This document shows, piece by piece, positions 37,826-47,047 of a stretch of 54,832 nt of DNA. Source of the stretch: Arsenicicoccus cauae (GTDB lineage Bacteria; Actinomycetota; Actinomycetes; Actinomycetales; Dermatophilaceae); the NCBI RefSeq assembly GCF_009707125.1, contig NZ_WLVL01000046.1:1-54832 (forward strand), read 5' to 3'. The stretch's first letter is position 1, and each line of letters opens with the position of its first letter. A model generated the notes under the pieces. That model made no database searches and was not told the origin of the DNA. It saw only the letters and a list, made by a program, of their open reading frames with translations. A program made the position numbers and the translations under genes.

Positions 37826-37854
37826 TTGGCACCGTCACCTGTGACAAGCAGGCT
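37826..37854 (+). promoter_or_regulatory. Orphan promoter-like element with palindrome in a convergent gap
   Basis: TTGGCA (37826-37831) and CAGGCT (37849-37854) are spaced by exactly 17 nt. The spacer contains GTCACCTGTGAC (37834-37845), a perfect inverted repeat with a 2-nt centre. A related TGACA-N5-TGTCA lies at 37804-37818. The element sits between the response regulator and aroB 3' ends, where no gene start is expected; otherwise the gap 37713-37996 contains only a start-less GC-biased frame. Confidence 0.35.
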
Positions 37855-37996
37855 CATCGACGGTGGCCTGCTGCGCAGACCCTGAGCGTCACCAACCGGG
37901 CGTGGCGCCTCGGCTGGACGGGGCGGTCGGGAGAGGAGCTCAGCGCCCAGGTGCACCACCTGCACGACGTCCACCGCGACCGGTGCACCCACGCGG

Positions 37997-39127
37997 TCAC
38001 GGGCGCGTGGCGCCACGACCTGCGCTGACGGCGTCGTAGGCCGCGCGCAGCCACTCCTCGCGCGGGCCCTCGAGGCGGGTGGGCGAGCCGACGCCGGTCA
38101 GGGCGACGAAGCGCAGGGTGGCCCCGCGCGACTTCTTGTCGCGGGACATGGCGGTGAGCAGGTCGGGCCAGCGGCCGTCGGCATACGACGTCGGCAGACC
38201 GACCGAGGTGAGCACGCGGCGGTGCCGCTCGACCACGGACCGGTCGAGCAACCCTGCGGCGCAGGCGAGCTCGGCAGCAAAGACCATGCCGACCGACACC
38301 GCGTCGCCGTGCCGCCAGCGATAGGACTCCACCTGCTCGACGGCGTGGCCGAAGGTGTGACCGTAGTTGAGGATCTCGCGCAGCGAGGACTCGCGCAGGT
38401 CCGCCGCGACGACGTCGGCCTTGACCCGGATCTTGCGCTCCACGAGCTCGCGCAGGACTGCGCCGTGGACGTCGAGGGCCGCCTCGGGCGAGGCCTCGAC
38501 GAGCTCGAGGATGCGCGGGTCGGCGATGAACCCGCCCTTGACCACCTCCGCCAGGCCCGCTGCCAGGTGGGCCCGCGGGAGGGTCGCGAGGGTCGTGAGG
38601 TCGCACACGACGCCGCGGGGCTCGTGGAAGGACCCGACGAGGTTCTTGCCCTCGGGGGTGTTGATGCCGGTCTTGCCGCCGACGGCCGCGTCGACCATGG
38701 CGAGCAGGGTCGTGGGCACGTGCACGACGTCGACGCCGCGCAGCCAGCTGGCGGCGACGAACCCGCCCAGGTCGGTGACCGTGCCACCACCGACGCACAC
38801 CACCGCGTCGGACCGGGTGAAGCCCGCCTGGCCCAGCTGCGACCAGAGCCGCACCAGGACGTCGGCGGACTTGGCGGTCTCGGCGTCCGGCACCTCGGCA
38901 CGGTGGACCTGCAGGCCGTGTGCCGCAAGGGCCCCGGCCACACCGGAGGCATAGGTCTCGACGGCGGGCGAGGACACGACGAGCACCCGCAGCACGCCCG
39001 CCCTCAGCAGTCCGGGGACCCGGTCCAGCACATCGTGCCCGACCACGACGTCATAGGCGTCGCCGACCGGGATCGCGGTCGCGTCGTCCGGGCCCGGCGT
39101 CCCGACCGTCCCGGCATCGTCGCTCAT
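37997..39127 (-). CDS. aroB: 3-dehydroquinate synthase
   Basis: A 376-residue NAD- and zinc-dependent enzyme of the shikimate pathway. It has VVCVGGGTVTDLGGFVAA for NAD binding, VPTTLLAMVDAAVGGKTGIN, AGLAEVVKGG and LNYGHTFGHAVE with zinc histidines, and RDKKSRG. A 16-residue non-conserved N-terminal extension precedes the core. Its start overlaps the aroK stop by 4 nt. Beyond aroB the usual efp gene is displaced by the accessory block 32193-37712. Confidence 0.97.
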   Translation of the reverse strand: MSDDAGTVGTPGPDDATAIPVGDAYDVVVGHDVLDRVPGLLRAGVLRVLVVSSPAVETYASGVAGALAAHGLQVHRAEVPDAETAKSADVLVRLWSQLGQAGFTRSDAVVCVGGGTVTDLGGFVAASWLRGVDVVHVPTTLLAMVDAAVGGKTGINTPEGKNLVGSFHEPRGVVCDLTTLATLPRAHLAAGLAEVVKGGFIADPRILELVEASPEAALDVHGAVLRELVERKIRVKADVVAADLRESSLREILNYGHTFGHAVEQVESYRWRHGDAVSVGMVFAAELACAAGLLDRSVVERHRRVLTSVGLPTSYADGRWPDLLTAMSRDKKSRGATLRFVALTGVGSPTRLEGPREEWLRAAYDAVSAGRGATRP

Positions 39128-40122
39128 GCGGTGCCGCCCTGCAGGAGCTCGACGACCTGGTCGGCGACGTCCTGGACGCTGCGGCCGGCGGTATCGACGG
39201 TCCAGGTGGCGACCTCGGTGTAGAGCGGACGCCTCGCCTCCATGTGGCGGATCCAGGAGCGCCGCGGGAGCAGGGCGACCATGGACGAGCTCTGGTCGAA
39301 GCCGATGCGTTTGGCGGCATCGACGATGCCCACGTCGAGGAAGACGACGGTGTGGTCGTGCAGCACCGCCCGCACGGCGGGGTCGGTGATCGCACCGCCG
39401 CCGATCTCGACGACGCCGTCGCGCGCCAGCACCTGCATGGTCGCCTCGCGCTCGAGCTCGCGGAAGCGGGCCTCCCCCAGGTCCACGAAGACCTCGGACA
39501 CGGGTGTGCCGGCGAGGCGTTCGACCTCGCGGTCGGTCTCGACGCAGCCTGCCCCGAGCAGCTCGGCCAGGGCGTGGCCCACGGCGGACTTGCCCGACCC
39601 GGGGGGACCGACCAGGACGACCTGCGGGCGCGTGCGCCGCGGGAGGGCGTGGATGATGGACTCGGTGACCTCTGCGGCGTCCCGGCCGGTGGTGTCGACC
39701 GCCACGTCCGCCGCCTGCTCGTAGACGGGTCGCCGGGAGGCATAGAGCTGCGGCACGTCGTGGCGGCGCAGCATCGGCCGCCCCGCGGGGTCGCCGACCC
39801 GCGTCAACGCCTCGTCGAGGTCGACGTCGAGGTGCACGACCTGGTGGTCCCCGAGGGCGGCGACGACCTCGGGCGAGCCGAGCGCACCGCCGCCGAGCGC
39901 GAGGACGCAGGGCTCCCTCGCGGACAGCAGCTCCAGCACGGTGCGGCGCTCGACCTCCCGGAACGCCGCCTCGCCGTGCGCCGCGAAGTACTCCGGGATG
40001 GGCATGCCGAGGCGCTCGACCAGCACAGCGTCGCTGTCGACGAACGGCAGGCCGGTGCGCGCCGCGAGCTGCCGTCCGACGGTGGACTTGCCCGCGCCCA
40101 TGAAGCCGACGAGCACGATCAT
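39124..40122 (-). CDS. aroK: Double-domain shikimate kinase
   Basis: A 332-residue protein made of two tandem shikimate kinase domains; single-domain AroK is about 170 residues. Domain 1 (1-165): Walker A GFMGAGKST (6-14), VDSD with Asp31, Arg55 in FREVE, GGG 77-79, lid Arg115 in GRPML and Arg130/131, all expected residues. Domain 2 (167-332): Walker A GPPGSGKSA (172-180), Asp197, Arg221, GGG 241-243 and EARRPLY (Arg297/298), but the lid segment reads FDQSSSMVALLPRRSW where close relatives have RPLL, so the lid arginine is missing. Domain 1 may therefore be the catalytic one, and domain 2 regulatory or altered. The ATG at 40122 overlaps the aroC stop. Confidence 0.93.
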   Translation of the reverse strand: MIVLVGFMGAGKSTVGRQLAARTGLPFVDSDAVLVERLGMPIPEYFAAHGEAAFREVERRTVLELLSAREPCVLALGGGALGSPEVVAALGDHQVVHLDVDLDEALTRVGDPAGRPMLRRHDVPQLYASRRPVYEQAADVAVDTTGRDAAEVTESIIHALPRRTRPQVVLVGPPGSGKSAVGHALAELLGAGCVETDREVERLAGTPVSEVFVDLGEARFRELEREATMQVLARDGVVEIGGGAITDPAVRAVLHDHTVVFLDVGIVDAAKRIGFDQSSSMVALLPRRSWIRHMEARRPLYTEVATWTVDTAGRSVQDVADQVVELLQGGTA

Positions 40123-41342
40123 CAGCGCATCGCCTCCGGGATCGCGTCGAGGTAGGCACGGTAGTTGCGCGCGGTCTCGGCGACGCTGTCGCCGCCGAAC
40201 TTCTCGAGGCAGGCCTCGGCCAGCACGAGCGCCACCATCGCCTCCGCGACCACACCGGCGGCGGGCACGGCGCACACGTCCGAGCGCTGGTGGATCGCGG
40301 TGGCCTGGGCGTCGGGGTCCGTCACGTCGACGGTGTCGAGCGCGCGAGGAACGGTCGAGATGGGCTTCATCGCGGCGCGGACGCGCAGCGTGTCGCCGTT
40401 GCTCATGCCCCCCTCGGTGCCGCCGGCGCGGTTGCTGCGTCGCACGATCCTGCCCTGGTCGTCCCGCTCGAGCTCGTCGTGGGCCGCGCTCCCCCGTCGA
40501 CGGGCGGTGCGGAAGCCGTCGCCGACCTCCACACCCTTGATCGCCTGGATGCCCATGAGCGCGGCGGCGAGCCGGGCGTCGAGGCGTCGGTCCCAGTGGA
40601 CGTGCGAGCCGAGGCCGGGCGGCAGCCCGACCGCGACGACCTCGACGACGCCGCCGAGGGTGTCGCCGTCCTTGTGGGCGGCGTCGATCTCGGCGACCAT
40701 CGCGGCGCTCCCGGCCGGGTCGAAGGCCCGCACCGGGTCGGCGTCCAGGGCGGCGACGTCATCGGGGCCGGGCACCGGGGCGTCGTCGGCCACACCGGCC
40801 TCGCCGACCGCGACGGTGTGCGACACCAGCCGTATGCCGTACGCCTGCTCGAGCAGCGCCGCGGCGATCGCGCCCAGCGCCACGCGCGCCGCCGTCTCGC
40901 GGGCGCTCGCCCGCTCGAGCACCGGGCGCGCGTCCTCGAACGCGTACTTCTGCATGCCGACGAGGTCGGCGTGGCCGGGGCGCGGGCGGGTCAGGGGCTT
41001 GTTGCGCGCGATCTCCTTCGGCGCGTTGACGTCGTCGCTGGCGGCATACGCCTCGGCGTGGACGGGGTCGGGGCTCATGACCGTCTGCCACCTGGGCCAC
41101 TCGGAGTTGCCGATCCGCAGGGCGACGGGGCTGCCGAGGGTGAGGCCGTGCCGGAGTCCGCCGATGATCTCGATGGCGTCCTGCTCGAACTTCTGCCGCG
41201 CCCCGCGTCCGTAGCCGAGACGGCGGCGGGCGAGGGCTCCGGCGATGTCGTCGCTCGTCACGCGGATCCCGGCGGGCAGGCCCTCGATCGTGGCGGCCAG
41301 GGCGGGACCGTGCGACTCACCGGCAGTCAACCAACGCAGCAT
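40122..41342 (-). CDS. aroC: Chorismate synthase
   Basis: A 406-residue FMN-dependent enzyme giving chorismate from EPSP. Signature segments are [51 protein letters not shown]-like [29 protein letters not shown] and [18 protein letters not shown]. Length is normal. GGAGGATC upstream of the ATG serves as ribosome site. aroC-aroK-aroB are tightly coupled. Confidence 0.97.
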   Translation of the reverse strand: MLRWLTAGESHGPALAATIEGLPAGIRVTSDDIAGALARRRLGYGRGARQKFEQDAIEIIGGLRHGLTLGSPVALRIGNSEWPRWQTVMSPDPVHAEAYAASDDVNAPKEIARNKPLTRPRPGHADLVGMQKYAFEDARPVLERASARETAARVALGAIAAALLEQAYGIRLVSHTVAVGEAGVADDAPVPGPDDVAALDADPVRAFDPAGSAAMVAEIDAAHKDGDTLGGVVEVVAVGLPPGLGSHVHWDRRLDARLAAALMGIQAIKGVEVGDGFRTARRRGSAAHDELERDDQGRIVRRSNRAGGTEGGMSNGDTLRVRAAMKPISTVPRALDTVDVTDPDAQATAIHQRSDVCAVPAAGVVAEAMVALVLAEACLEKFGGDSVAETARNYRAYLDAIPEAMR

Positions 41343-41374
41343 GTCTCGGATCCTCCCACGCCGCGACGGGTCGG

Positions 41375-42196
41375 CTAGCGCTGCGTCCACGCTCCAGACG
41401 CGGCGTCGAGCAGCACGGACGCGGGCACGGCGCGCCCCGTCATCAGCTCGACCTGGAGGGCGCCCTGGTGGGCCAGCATCTCCAGGCCGGAGATGACCGG
41501 AGCTCCCGCGGCGGCGAAGGTCCGCGCGAGCGGCGTCGGCCAGTCCTCGTAGATCGCCTCGAAGAGCGGCGGGAGCCGGGGCACCTCCGCGAGCCGGGCG
41601 GCGACGGCGTCCGCGCCGCGCCCCGGGAGGGTGTCGATCACGAGGTCGGCGTCGCGGGCCAGGGTCGTCACCTCGCCCAGCGGGTGGGCGGACCAGGAGA
41701 TGTCCAGCTCGTCGAGCAGGGCTCCGGTCTCGGGACGGACCGCGGACCGTATGCCGAACGCGACCGTGCGGGCGCCGAGCTCGCGCACGGCCGCGAGCGC
41801 CGAGCGGGCGGTCGCCCCGGACCCGAGGACGAGCACGTGGCGGGCCGCCGTCACGTCGTGGTCCGCCAGCGCCTGGCGGACGCCGTGCACGTCGGTGTTG
41901 TAGGCATCCCAGCCGAGGTCGGGGCGCCGCACGAGAGTGTTGGCGCCGCCGACGCTCTCGGCGACCGGGTCGACCGTCGTGGCCAGCGCCAGCGCGGCCT
42001 CCTTGAGCGGCATCGTCAAGGACAGTCCCCGCCAGGTCTGGTCGAGCCCGGCCACCAGCGCCGGCAGCGCCGCCGCCTCGCACTCGCGTCGGTCGTAGGT
42101 CCAGTCGTCGAGCCCCAGGTGGGCGTAGGCCGCCCGGTGCATCACCGGAGAGAGGGAGTGGGCGATCGGCGAGCCCAGCACCCCCGCCCTCAGCAC
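41375..42196 (-). CDS. aroE: Shikimate dehydrogenase
   Basis: A 273-residue NADP-dependent enzyme. [20 protein letters not shown] binds shikimate, [13 protein letters not shown] carries the catalytic Lys, DAYNTDVHG the Asp, and [20 protein letters not shown] the nucleotide-binding loop (GSGAT in place of GAGG). The C-terminal [18 protein letters not shown] is conserved. GTG at 42196 overlaps the mltG stop; no other start retains the N-terminal motif. Confidence 0.95.
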   Translation of the reverse strand: MLRAGVLGSPIAHSLSPVMHRAAYAHLGLDDWTYDRRECEAAALPALVAGLDQTWRGLSLTMPLKEAALALATTVDPVAESVGGANTLVRRPDLGWDAYNTDVHGVRQALADHDVTAARHVLVLGSGATARSALAAVRELGARTVAFGIRSAVRPETGALLDELDISWSAHPLGEVTTLARDADLVIDTLPGRGADAVAARLAEVPRLPPLFEAIYEDWPTPLARTFAAAGAPVISGLEMLAHQGALQVELMTGRAVPASVLLDAASGAWTQR

Positions 42197-43350
42197 TGGC
42201 CCTTGTGCGCCTGGCACCACGCCTGGAACTGCAGGACGGCCTTGTCGTGGTCCGCCTTGTTCTCGGTGAAGACGGTCTCCCCGGTGGCGGGGTCGACCGT
42301 GACGAAGAACAGCCAGGGGCCCTGGGCGGGGTTCACGGCGGCCTTGATGGACTCCTCGCCGGGGTTGCCGATGGGCCCGACCGGCAGCCCGTCGCGGGTG
42401 TAGGTGTTGTAGCCGTTGACCTGGGCACGCTCCGCGTCGGTGGTGGTGATGACGCGCTTGCCGGTCGCGTAGGCGACGGTCGAGTCGAGCTGCAGGCGCA
42501 TCGGCACGGCCAGGCGGTTCTCGAGCACCCGGGCGACCTTGCCGCGGTCGGCGTCCAGGCGCGACTCGGACTCGACGATGCTGGCCACGATGATGACGCG
42601 CTCGGCCTTGTCGTCGCTGACGCCCAGCCCGGCGAGGACGTCCTTGGTCTTGGCGACCATCGCGGCGAGCTGCTGGGCGGCGGTGCTCTTGGGCCCGAAC
42701 TCGTAGGAGGACGGGAACAGGTAGCCCTCGACGTTGCCCTTGGCCGACGAGGGCAACGCGAGCGCCGCGGTGTCCTTGGCGGCCTTCTGGTAGTCCGCGA
42801 CGGGCAGGCCCGAGGCCTTGGACAGCACGGCGTAGACCTCGCTCGCGCGCATGCCCTCGGGGACGGTCACCCGCTTGACGACGCGGTTCCTGGGGTTGGC
42901 CAGGTAGTCGATCGCCGCCTTGGCCGGCTGGTGCTCGGCCATCAGGTAGCTGCCCGGCTGGATGGACTGGGCGCGGGAGTCCTCCCGGGCCGCGTCGACG
43001 AAGGCGCCGGCGGACTTGATCACGCCGGCCTTCTCGAGTGTCTCGCCGATGGCCCTGCCGTTGGCGTCGGCGGCGATCGTGACGGGCACCTTCTTGCCGG
43101 TGGCGTCGCTCGCGGCGTAGTCGTCGGGGCCGAGGAAGCCCGCGACGACGGGCTTGAGCACGAGACCGGCGACCAGGACGGCCGCGGCCAGGGCCACCAG
43201 GACGAGCAGGATCAGCACCGGCCCGCGCTTGCGTCGATGCGGGGGGCGCCGCGTTGGCGTCCTGCCGGCCCCGTCGCCGGGGCCCTCGCCAGCGGTGACG
43301 GCCCCCTCCCGACCGCCGAAGATCGAGTCGCTCAGGTGCTGGTCGGTCAC
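42190..43350 (-). CDS. mltG: Endolytic murein transglycosylase MltG (YceG-like)
   Basis: A 386-residue cell-wall enzyme thought to cut nascent glycan strands and set their length. An N-terminal cytoplasmic stretch of about 40 residues precedes one helix (about 46-66). The YceG domain shows [19 protein letters not shown], the catalytic Glu in [38 protein letters not shown] and [21 protein letters not shown]. It overlaps ruvX (GTGA) and aroE. Confidence 0.95.
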   Translation of the reverse strand: MTDQHLSDSIFGGREGAVTAGEGPGDGAGRTPTRRPPHRRKRGPVLILLVLVALAAAVLVAGLVLKPVVAGFLGPDDYAASDATGKKVPVTIAADANGRAIGETLEKAGVIKSAGAFVDAAREDSRAQSIQPGSYLMAEHQPAKAAIDYLANPRNRVVKRVTVPEGMRASEVYAVLSKASGLPVADYQKAAKDTAALALPSSAKGNVEGYLFPSSYEFGPKSTAAQQLAAMVAKTKDVLAGLGVSDDKAERVIIVASIVESESRLDADRGKVARVLENRLAVPMRLQLDSTVAYATGKRVITTTDAERAQVNGYNTYTRDGLPVGPIGNPGEESIKAAVNPAQGPWLFFVTVDPATGETVFTENKADHDKAVLQFQAWCQAHKGQC

Positions 43351-44042
43351 GGGCTGGGGTCCTTGTCGTCGGGTTCGACCGTCGCCCCGGACCGGGCGTC
43401 GGCTCCCCGTCCCCGGTGCCGCGCCTTGCGGGGGCGGTCAGGGATCGGGGTGGCGGCACGACGTGCGTCCGCCACGGGTCCGGGCTCCTCCGCCGGAGTT
43501 GCGCCGGCCCTCCTCCCGGTCGACCGCTCGTGGTCGAGGGCCACCTGGAGGATCAACACCGCGGCGGCCTGGTCGATGACCTGGCGCTGGGCCCTGGCCC
43601 GGCGCCCGCTGTCGCGGAGCTGTCGTGCGGCGTCCACCGTGGTCAGTCGCTCGTCGACGAGGCGTACCTCGATGCCCGGGCCACCGGCGGCGGTCTGGGT
43701 CGAGCCTAGGAGACCGGTGGCGAACTCGCGCGCCCGACGCGCCGACTCGCCCTCGCCCCCGGCGAGGGTGCGGGGCAGCCCGACGTACACGACGGACGCT
43801 CCGGCCTCGGCGGCGAGGGCCGCGACGGCGGCCACGTCGGTGTGGCGCCCGGGCACGTGCGCCACGGTCGCCTCGGGCGTCGCGACCAGGCCGTCCGGGT
43901 CGCTGCGGGCCACCCCCACCCGGACCGTGCCGACGTCGACGCCGAGGCGCACGCCGCGGGGCAGGGTGACCTGCCGGTCGTCCTGTCGCGCGGGTGCGAC
44001 GGTCCCGTCCGGTCCCGCCGGCGCCCCTGGCACGTCAGCCAT
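43347..44042 (-). CDS. ruvX: Holliday junction resolvase-like protein RuvX
   Basis: A 231-residue YqgF/RuvX protein. The RNase H-like core reads GVDVGTVRVGVARSD (catalytic Asp), VYVGLPRTLAGGEGESARRA and VDERLTTVDAARQL. The core is about 140 residues; an N-terminal stretch of about 28 and a Pro/Arg-rich C-terminal tail of about 50 are non-conserved. It lies 3 nt after alaS, the standard alaS-ruvX-mltG-aroE order of actinobacteria. Confidence 0.92.
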   Translation of the reverse strand: MADVPGAPAGPDGTVAPARQDDRQVTLPRGVRLGVDVGTVRVGVARSDPDGLVATPEATVAHVPGRHTDVAAVAALAAEAGASVVYVGLPRTLAGGEGESARRAREFATGLLGSTQTAAGGPGIEVRLVDERLTTVDAARQLRDSGRRARAQRQVIDQAAAVLILQVALDHERSTGRRAGATPAEEPGPVADARRAATPIPDRPRKARHRGRGADARSGATVEPDDKDPSP

Positions 44043-44045
44043 GCG

Positions 44046-46748
44046 TCAGCGCTGGGTGGCGCGGGCCCCGACGGTCCACTCGACCTGGGTGAGCGCCTCG
44101 CCGATCCTGGTCGCGTCCTGGCCTCCGCCCTGGGCGAGGTCGTCCTTGCCGCCGCCCCCGCCACCGAGGGTCTGCGCGGCGACGCGCACCAGGTCACCGG
44201 CCTTGATCCCCCACTCGCGGGCCCGCTCGTTGGTGGCCACGACGACGACGGGCCGCCCCTTGGACTCGGTCGCGACGGCCACCACGCCCGGACGATCGGT
44301 GCCGAGCCGGCCACGCAGGTCGAGCACGAGGGCGCGCACGTCGTCGGCCGCCAGCCCGTCCGCGTGGTGACCGACGAAGCTCACGCCATACACGTCCTTG
44401 GCCTGGCTCGCGAGCCGGCCGGCGGCCGCGAGCGCCTGCTGCTGGCGCATGGTGGTGATCTCGCGCTCGGCGTCCTTGAGCTTGCCGAGGATCGAGGAGA
44501 TGCGCTCGGGCAGCTCCTCGCTGCGGACCTTGAGGTCGGCCGTGAGCTGACCGACGATCGCCGCCTCGCGCGCGAGGAAGTCGTAAGCGTCCGACCCGAC
44601 GAGCGCCTCGACGCGACGCACCCCGGAGCCGATGGACGCCTCGCCGAGCAGCTTGACGACGCCGAGCTGGCCGGAGCGCTGGGCGTGCGTGCCACCGCAG
44701 AGCTCACGCGCCCAGTCGCCGACGGAGATGACCCGCACCTCGTTGCCGTACTTCTCGCCGAACAGCGCCATGGCGCCGGAGGCGACCGCCTCCTCCTGGG
44801 TCATGACGTCGGCACGCACCTCGAGGTCCTCGAGCAGCATGGTGTTGACCTTGGACTCGACCTCGCCCAGCACCGAGACGGGCACCGCCGAGGTGGCGTT
44901 GAAGTCGAACCGGAAGCGGCCGGGGGCGTTCTCGGAGCCGGCCTGCGTGGCGGTGTCGCCGAGCGCCTCACGGATCGCCTTGTGCACCATGTGCGTCGCG
45001 GTGTGGGCGCGGCTGATCGAGCGGCGGCGCTGCAGGTCGACGAGGGCGTGGGCGGCCAGGCCGGGCACGACCTCGCCGGACACGACCGTCGCCTTGTGGA
45101 CGATGAGCCCGGTGATGGGCTTCTGGACGTCGCGGACCTCGATGACGGCGCCGTTGTCCAGCTCGATCCGACCGCCGTCGGCGAGCTGGCCGCCGCCCTC
45201 GGCGTAGAAGGGGGTGCGGTCCAGGACGATCTCGACGTCCTGCCCCGCGGTCGCCGACCGCGTCGACGCGCCGTCGACGACCAGGCCGGAGACGCGCGCC
45301 TCGGAGCGCACCTCGTCGTAGCCCGTGAACTCGACCGCGTGGCCGAGGGCGTCCGCCAGCTCGCGGTAGGCGCTGGCGTCGCCGTGGCCCTGCTTCTTGG
45401 CCTGGGCGTCGGCCTTGGCGCGCGCCCGCTGCTCGCCCATGAGGCGGCGGAAGCCCTCCTCGTCGACGGACAGGCCCTGCTCGGCCGCCATCTCCAGGGT
45501 CAGGTCGATCGGGAAGCCGTAGGTGTCGTGCAGCTGGAAGGCCTTGTCCCCGCCCAGCACCCGCGCACCCGACGACTTCGCCTGGGAGACGGCGGAGTCC
45601 AGGATGGTGGTGCCGCTGGTGAGGGTGCGGCGGAAGGCCTCCTCCTCGGCGTACGCGATCTGGCTGATCCGAGAGAAGTCCCGCTTCAGCTCGGGGTAGG
45701 ACCTGCTCATCTGCTCCATGGACACGGGCAGCAGCGCGGGCAGCGCGGGCGTGGTCACACCCAGCAGCCGCATCGAGCGCACCGCGCGGCGCAGCAGCCG
45801 CCGCAGGACGTAGCCGCGCCCTTCGTTGCCGGGCGTGACGCCGTCGCCGATGAGCATCAAGGACGACCGGACGTGGTCGGCGACCACGCGGAAGCGGACG
45901 TCGTCGCCGTCGTTCGCGCCATACCGCCGACCCGAGATCTGCTCGGCCCGCTCGATGACCGGGTAGACCTCGTCGATCTCGTAGAGGTTGTCGACGCCCT
46001 GCAGCAGGAAGGCCACGCGCTCCAGGCCCATGCCGGTGTCGATGTTCTTGGCGGGCAGCGGGCCGACGACGCGGAAGTCGTCCTTGGCCTTGACGTCCGT
46101 GATCTCCTCGGTCTGGAAGACGAGGTTCCAGATCTCCAGGAAGCGGTCCTCGTCGGCCTCCGGGCCGCCGTCCGCGCCGTACTCCGGGCCGCGGTCGATG
46201 TAGATCTCCGAGCAGGGGCCGCCGGGGCCCTCGACGCCCATGTGCCAGTAGTTGTCCTTGAGGCTGCGGCCCTGGATGCGCTCGGCCGGGACCCCGACGG
46301 CGATCCAGTGGTCGTAGGCCTCCTTGTCGCCCTCGGGGTAGTCCGGGTGGTAGCCCGGGCCGAGGACCGTGACCCACACCTTGTCGGGGTCGAAGCCGAG
46401 GAAACCGTCCTCCTGGCGCCCGGTGACGAACTCCCAGGCGTACCTGATGGCCTTCTTCTTGAAGTAGTCCCCGAAGGAGAAGTTGCCGTTCATCTGGAAG
46501 AAGGTGCCGTGGCGCGTGGTCTTGCCGACCTCCTCGATGTCGCCGGTGCGCACGCACTTCTGCACACTGGTGGCGCGCTTGTAGGGGGCGGTCTCCTGGC
46601 CGAGGAAGTAGGGCTTGAAGGGGACCATGCCGGCGTTGACGAAGAGCAGGTTGGGGTCGTCGTAGAGCAGGGGGGCGCTGGGGACGACGGTGTGTCCCTT
46701 GCCCTCGAAGTACGCGAGCCAGCGGCGACGGATCTCGGCGGTTTCCAT
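44046..46748 (-). CDS. alaS: Alanyl-tRNA synthetase
   Basis: A 900-residue enzyme. The class II catalytic core shows [35 protein letters not shown] and [11 protein letters not shown]. The editing domain has [12 protein letters not shown] and [13 protein letters not shown] zinc ligands, and the C-Ala domain is at the end ([15 protein letters not shown]). I chose the ATG at 46748 because AAGGA lies 7 nt upstream; an in-frame start nine codons earlier is less likely. An alanine-rich mini-ORF precedes it by about 140 nt. Confidence 0.97.
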   Translation of the reverse strand: METAEIRRRWLAYFEGKGHTVVPSAPLLYDDPNLLFVNAGMVPFKPYFLGQETAPYKRATSVQKCVRTGDIEEVGKTTRHGTFFQMNGNFSFGDYFKKKAIRYAWEFVTGRQEDGFLGFDPDKVWVTVLGPGYHPDYPEGDKEAYDHWIAVGVPAERIQGRSLKDNYWHMGVEGPGGPCSEIYIDRGPEYGADGGPEADEDRFLEIWNLVFQTEEITDVKAKDDFRVVGPLPAKNIDTGMGLERVAFLLQGVDNLYEIDEVYPVIERAEQISGRRYGANDGDDVRFRVVADHVRSSLMLIGDGVTPGNEGRGYVLRRLLRRAVRSMRLLGVTTPALPALLPVSMEQMSRSYPELKRDFSRISQIAYAEEEAFRRTLTSGTTILDSAVSQAKSSGARVLGGDKAFQLHDTYGFPIDLTLEMAAEQGLSVDEEGFRRLMGEQRARAKADAQAKKQGHGDASAYRELADALGHAVEFTGYDEVRSEARVSGLVVDGASTRSATAGQDVEIVLDRTPFYAEGGGQLADGGRIELDNGAVIEVRDVQKPITGLIVHKATVVSGEVVPGLAAHALVDLQRRRSISRAHTATHMVHKAIREALGDTATQAGSENAPGRFRFDFNATSAVPVSVLGEVESKVNTMLLEDLEVRADVMTQEEAVASGAMALFGEKYGNEVRVISVGDWARELCGGTHAQRSGQLGVVKLLGEASIGSGVRRVEALVGSDAYDFLAREAAIVGQLTADLKVRSEELPERISSILGKLKDAEREITTMRQQQALAAAGRLASQAKDVYGVSFVGHHADGLAADDVRALVLDLRGRLGTDRPGVVAVATESKGRPVVVVATNERAREWGIKAGDLVRVAAQTLGGGGGGKDDLAQGGGQDATRIGEALTQVEWTVGARATQR

Positions 46749-46865
46749 GACGGTGTCCTTGTCTTGGTCTTGCACGTGTGGGGGCAGGCGCGGGCGTCGG
46801 CCGGGGCCTGCGGGGAGCAGTCGTATGACGGGGAGGGGCCACCTGCGCGCGCACGCACGCAGGCC

Positions 46866-46885
46866 GGGGCGGGGGCAGCCGCCCC
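46866..46885 (-). promoter_or_regulatory. Hairpin at the end of the alaS upstream mini-ORF
   Basis: A 7-bp GC-only stem (GGGGCGG/CCGCCCC, 6-nt loop) starts at the last base of the mini-ORF stop codon. Another stem (GTCGCAG/CTGCGAC, 6-nt loop) lies inside the mini-ORF at 46934-46953. No U-tract follows. Confidence 0.4.
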
Positions 46886-46989
46886 TAGATAGCTCGGGCT
46901 CGGCCCGCCGCGGCGATCCGCGCAGCCGCGGTGGTCGCAGGCGTGGCTGCGACTGCGGCGATCACTGCGCGACGGGTGCCGGGGACCAC
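46885..46989 (-). CDS. Alanine-rich mini-ORF (34 aa) upstream of alaS; possible leader peptide
   Basis: A GTG-started ORF with GGAGGTG six bases upstream, which is the best ribosome site nearby. Fourteen of 34 residues are alanine, including [10 protein letters not shown]. The GTG at 46998 is a less likely start because it overlaps the Shine-Dalgarno. Its stop merges with a GC-rich hairpin and another stem lies within the ORF. The position and composition would fit a leader peptide sensing Ala-tRNA, but high-GC DNA yields Ala-rich frames by chance. It could equally be a relic of the small genes that normally lie between rarA and alaS. Confidence 0.3.
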   Translation of the reverse strand: MVPGTRRAVIAAVAATPATTAAARIAAAGRARAI

Positions 46990-47047
46990 GGCGCTCACCT
47001 CCGAGGGGTCGTGGCGTCTTCGGCCAGCCTACCCCTAGCCGCCCGCC

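Noticed and set aside
46749-46884. T-box riboswitch upstream of alaS
   Set aside because: No T-box-like UGGN sequence or specifier stem could be found; actinobacterial T-boxes are mainly known for ileS.
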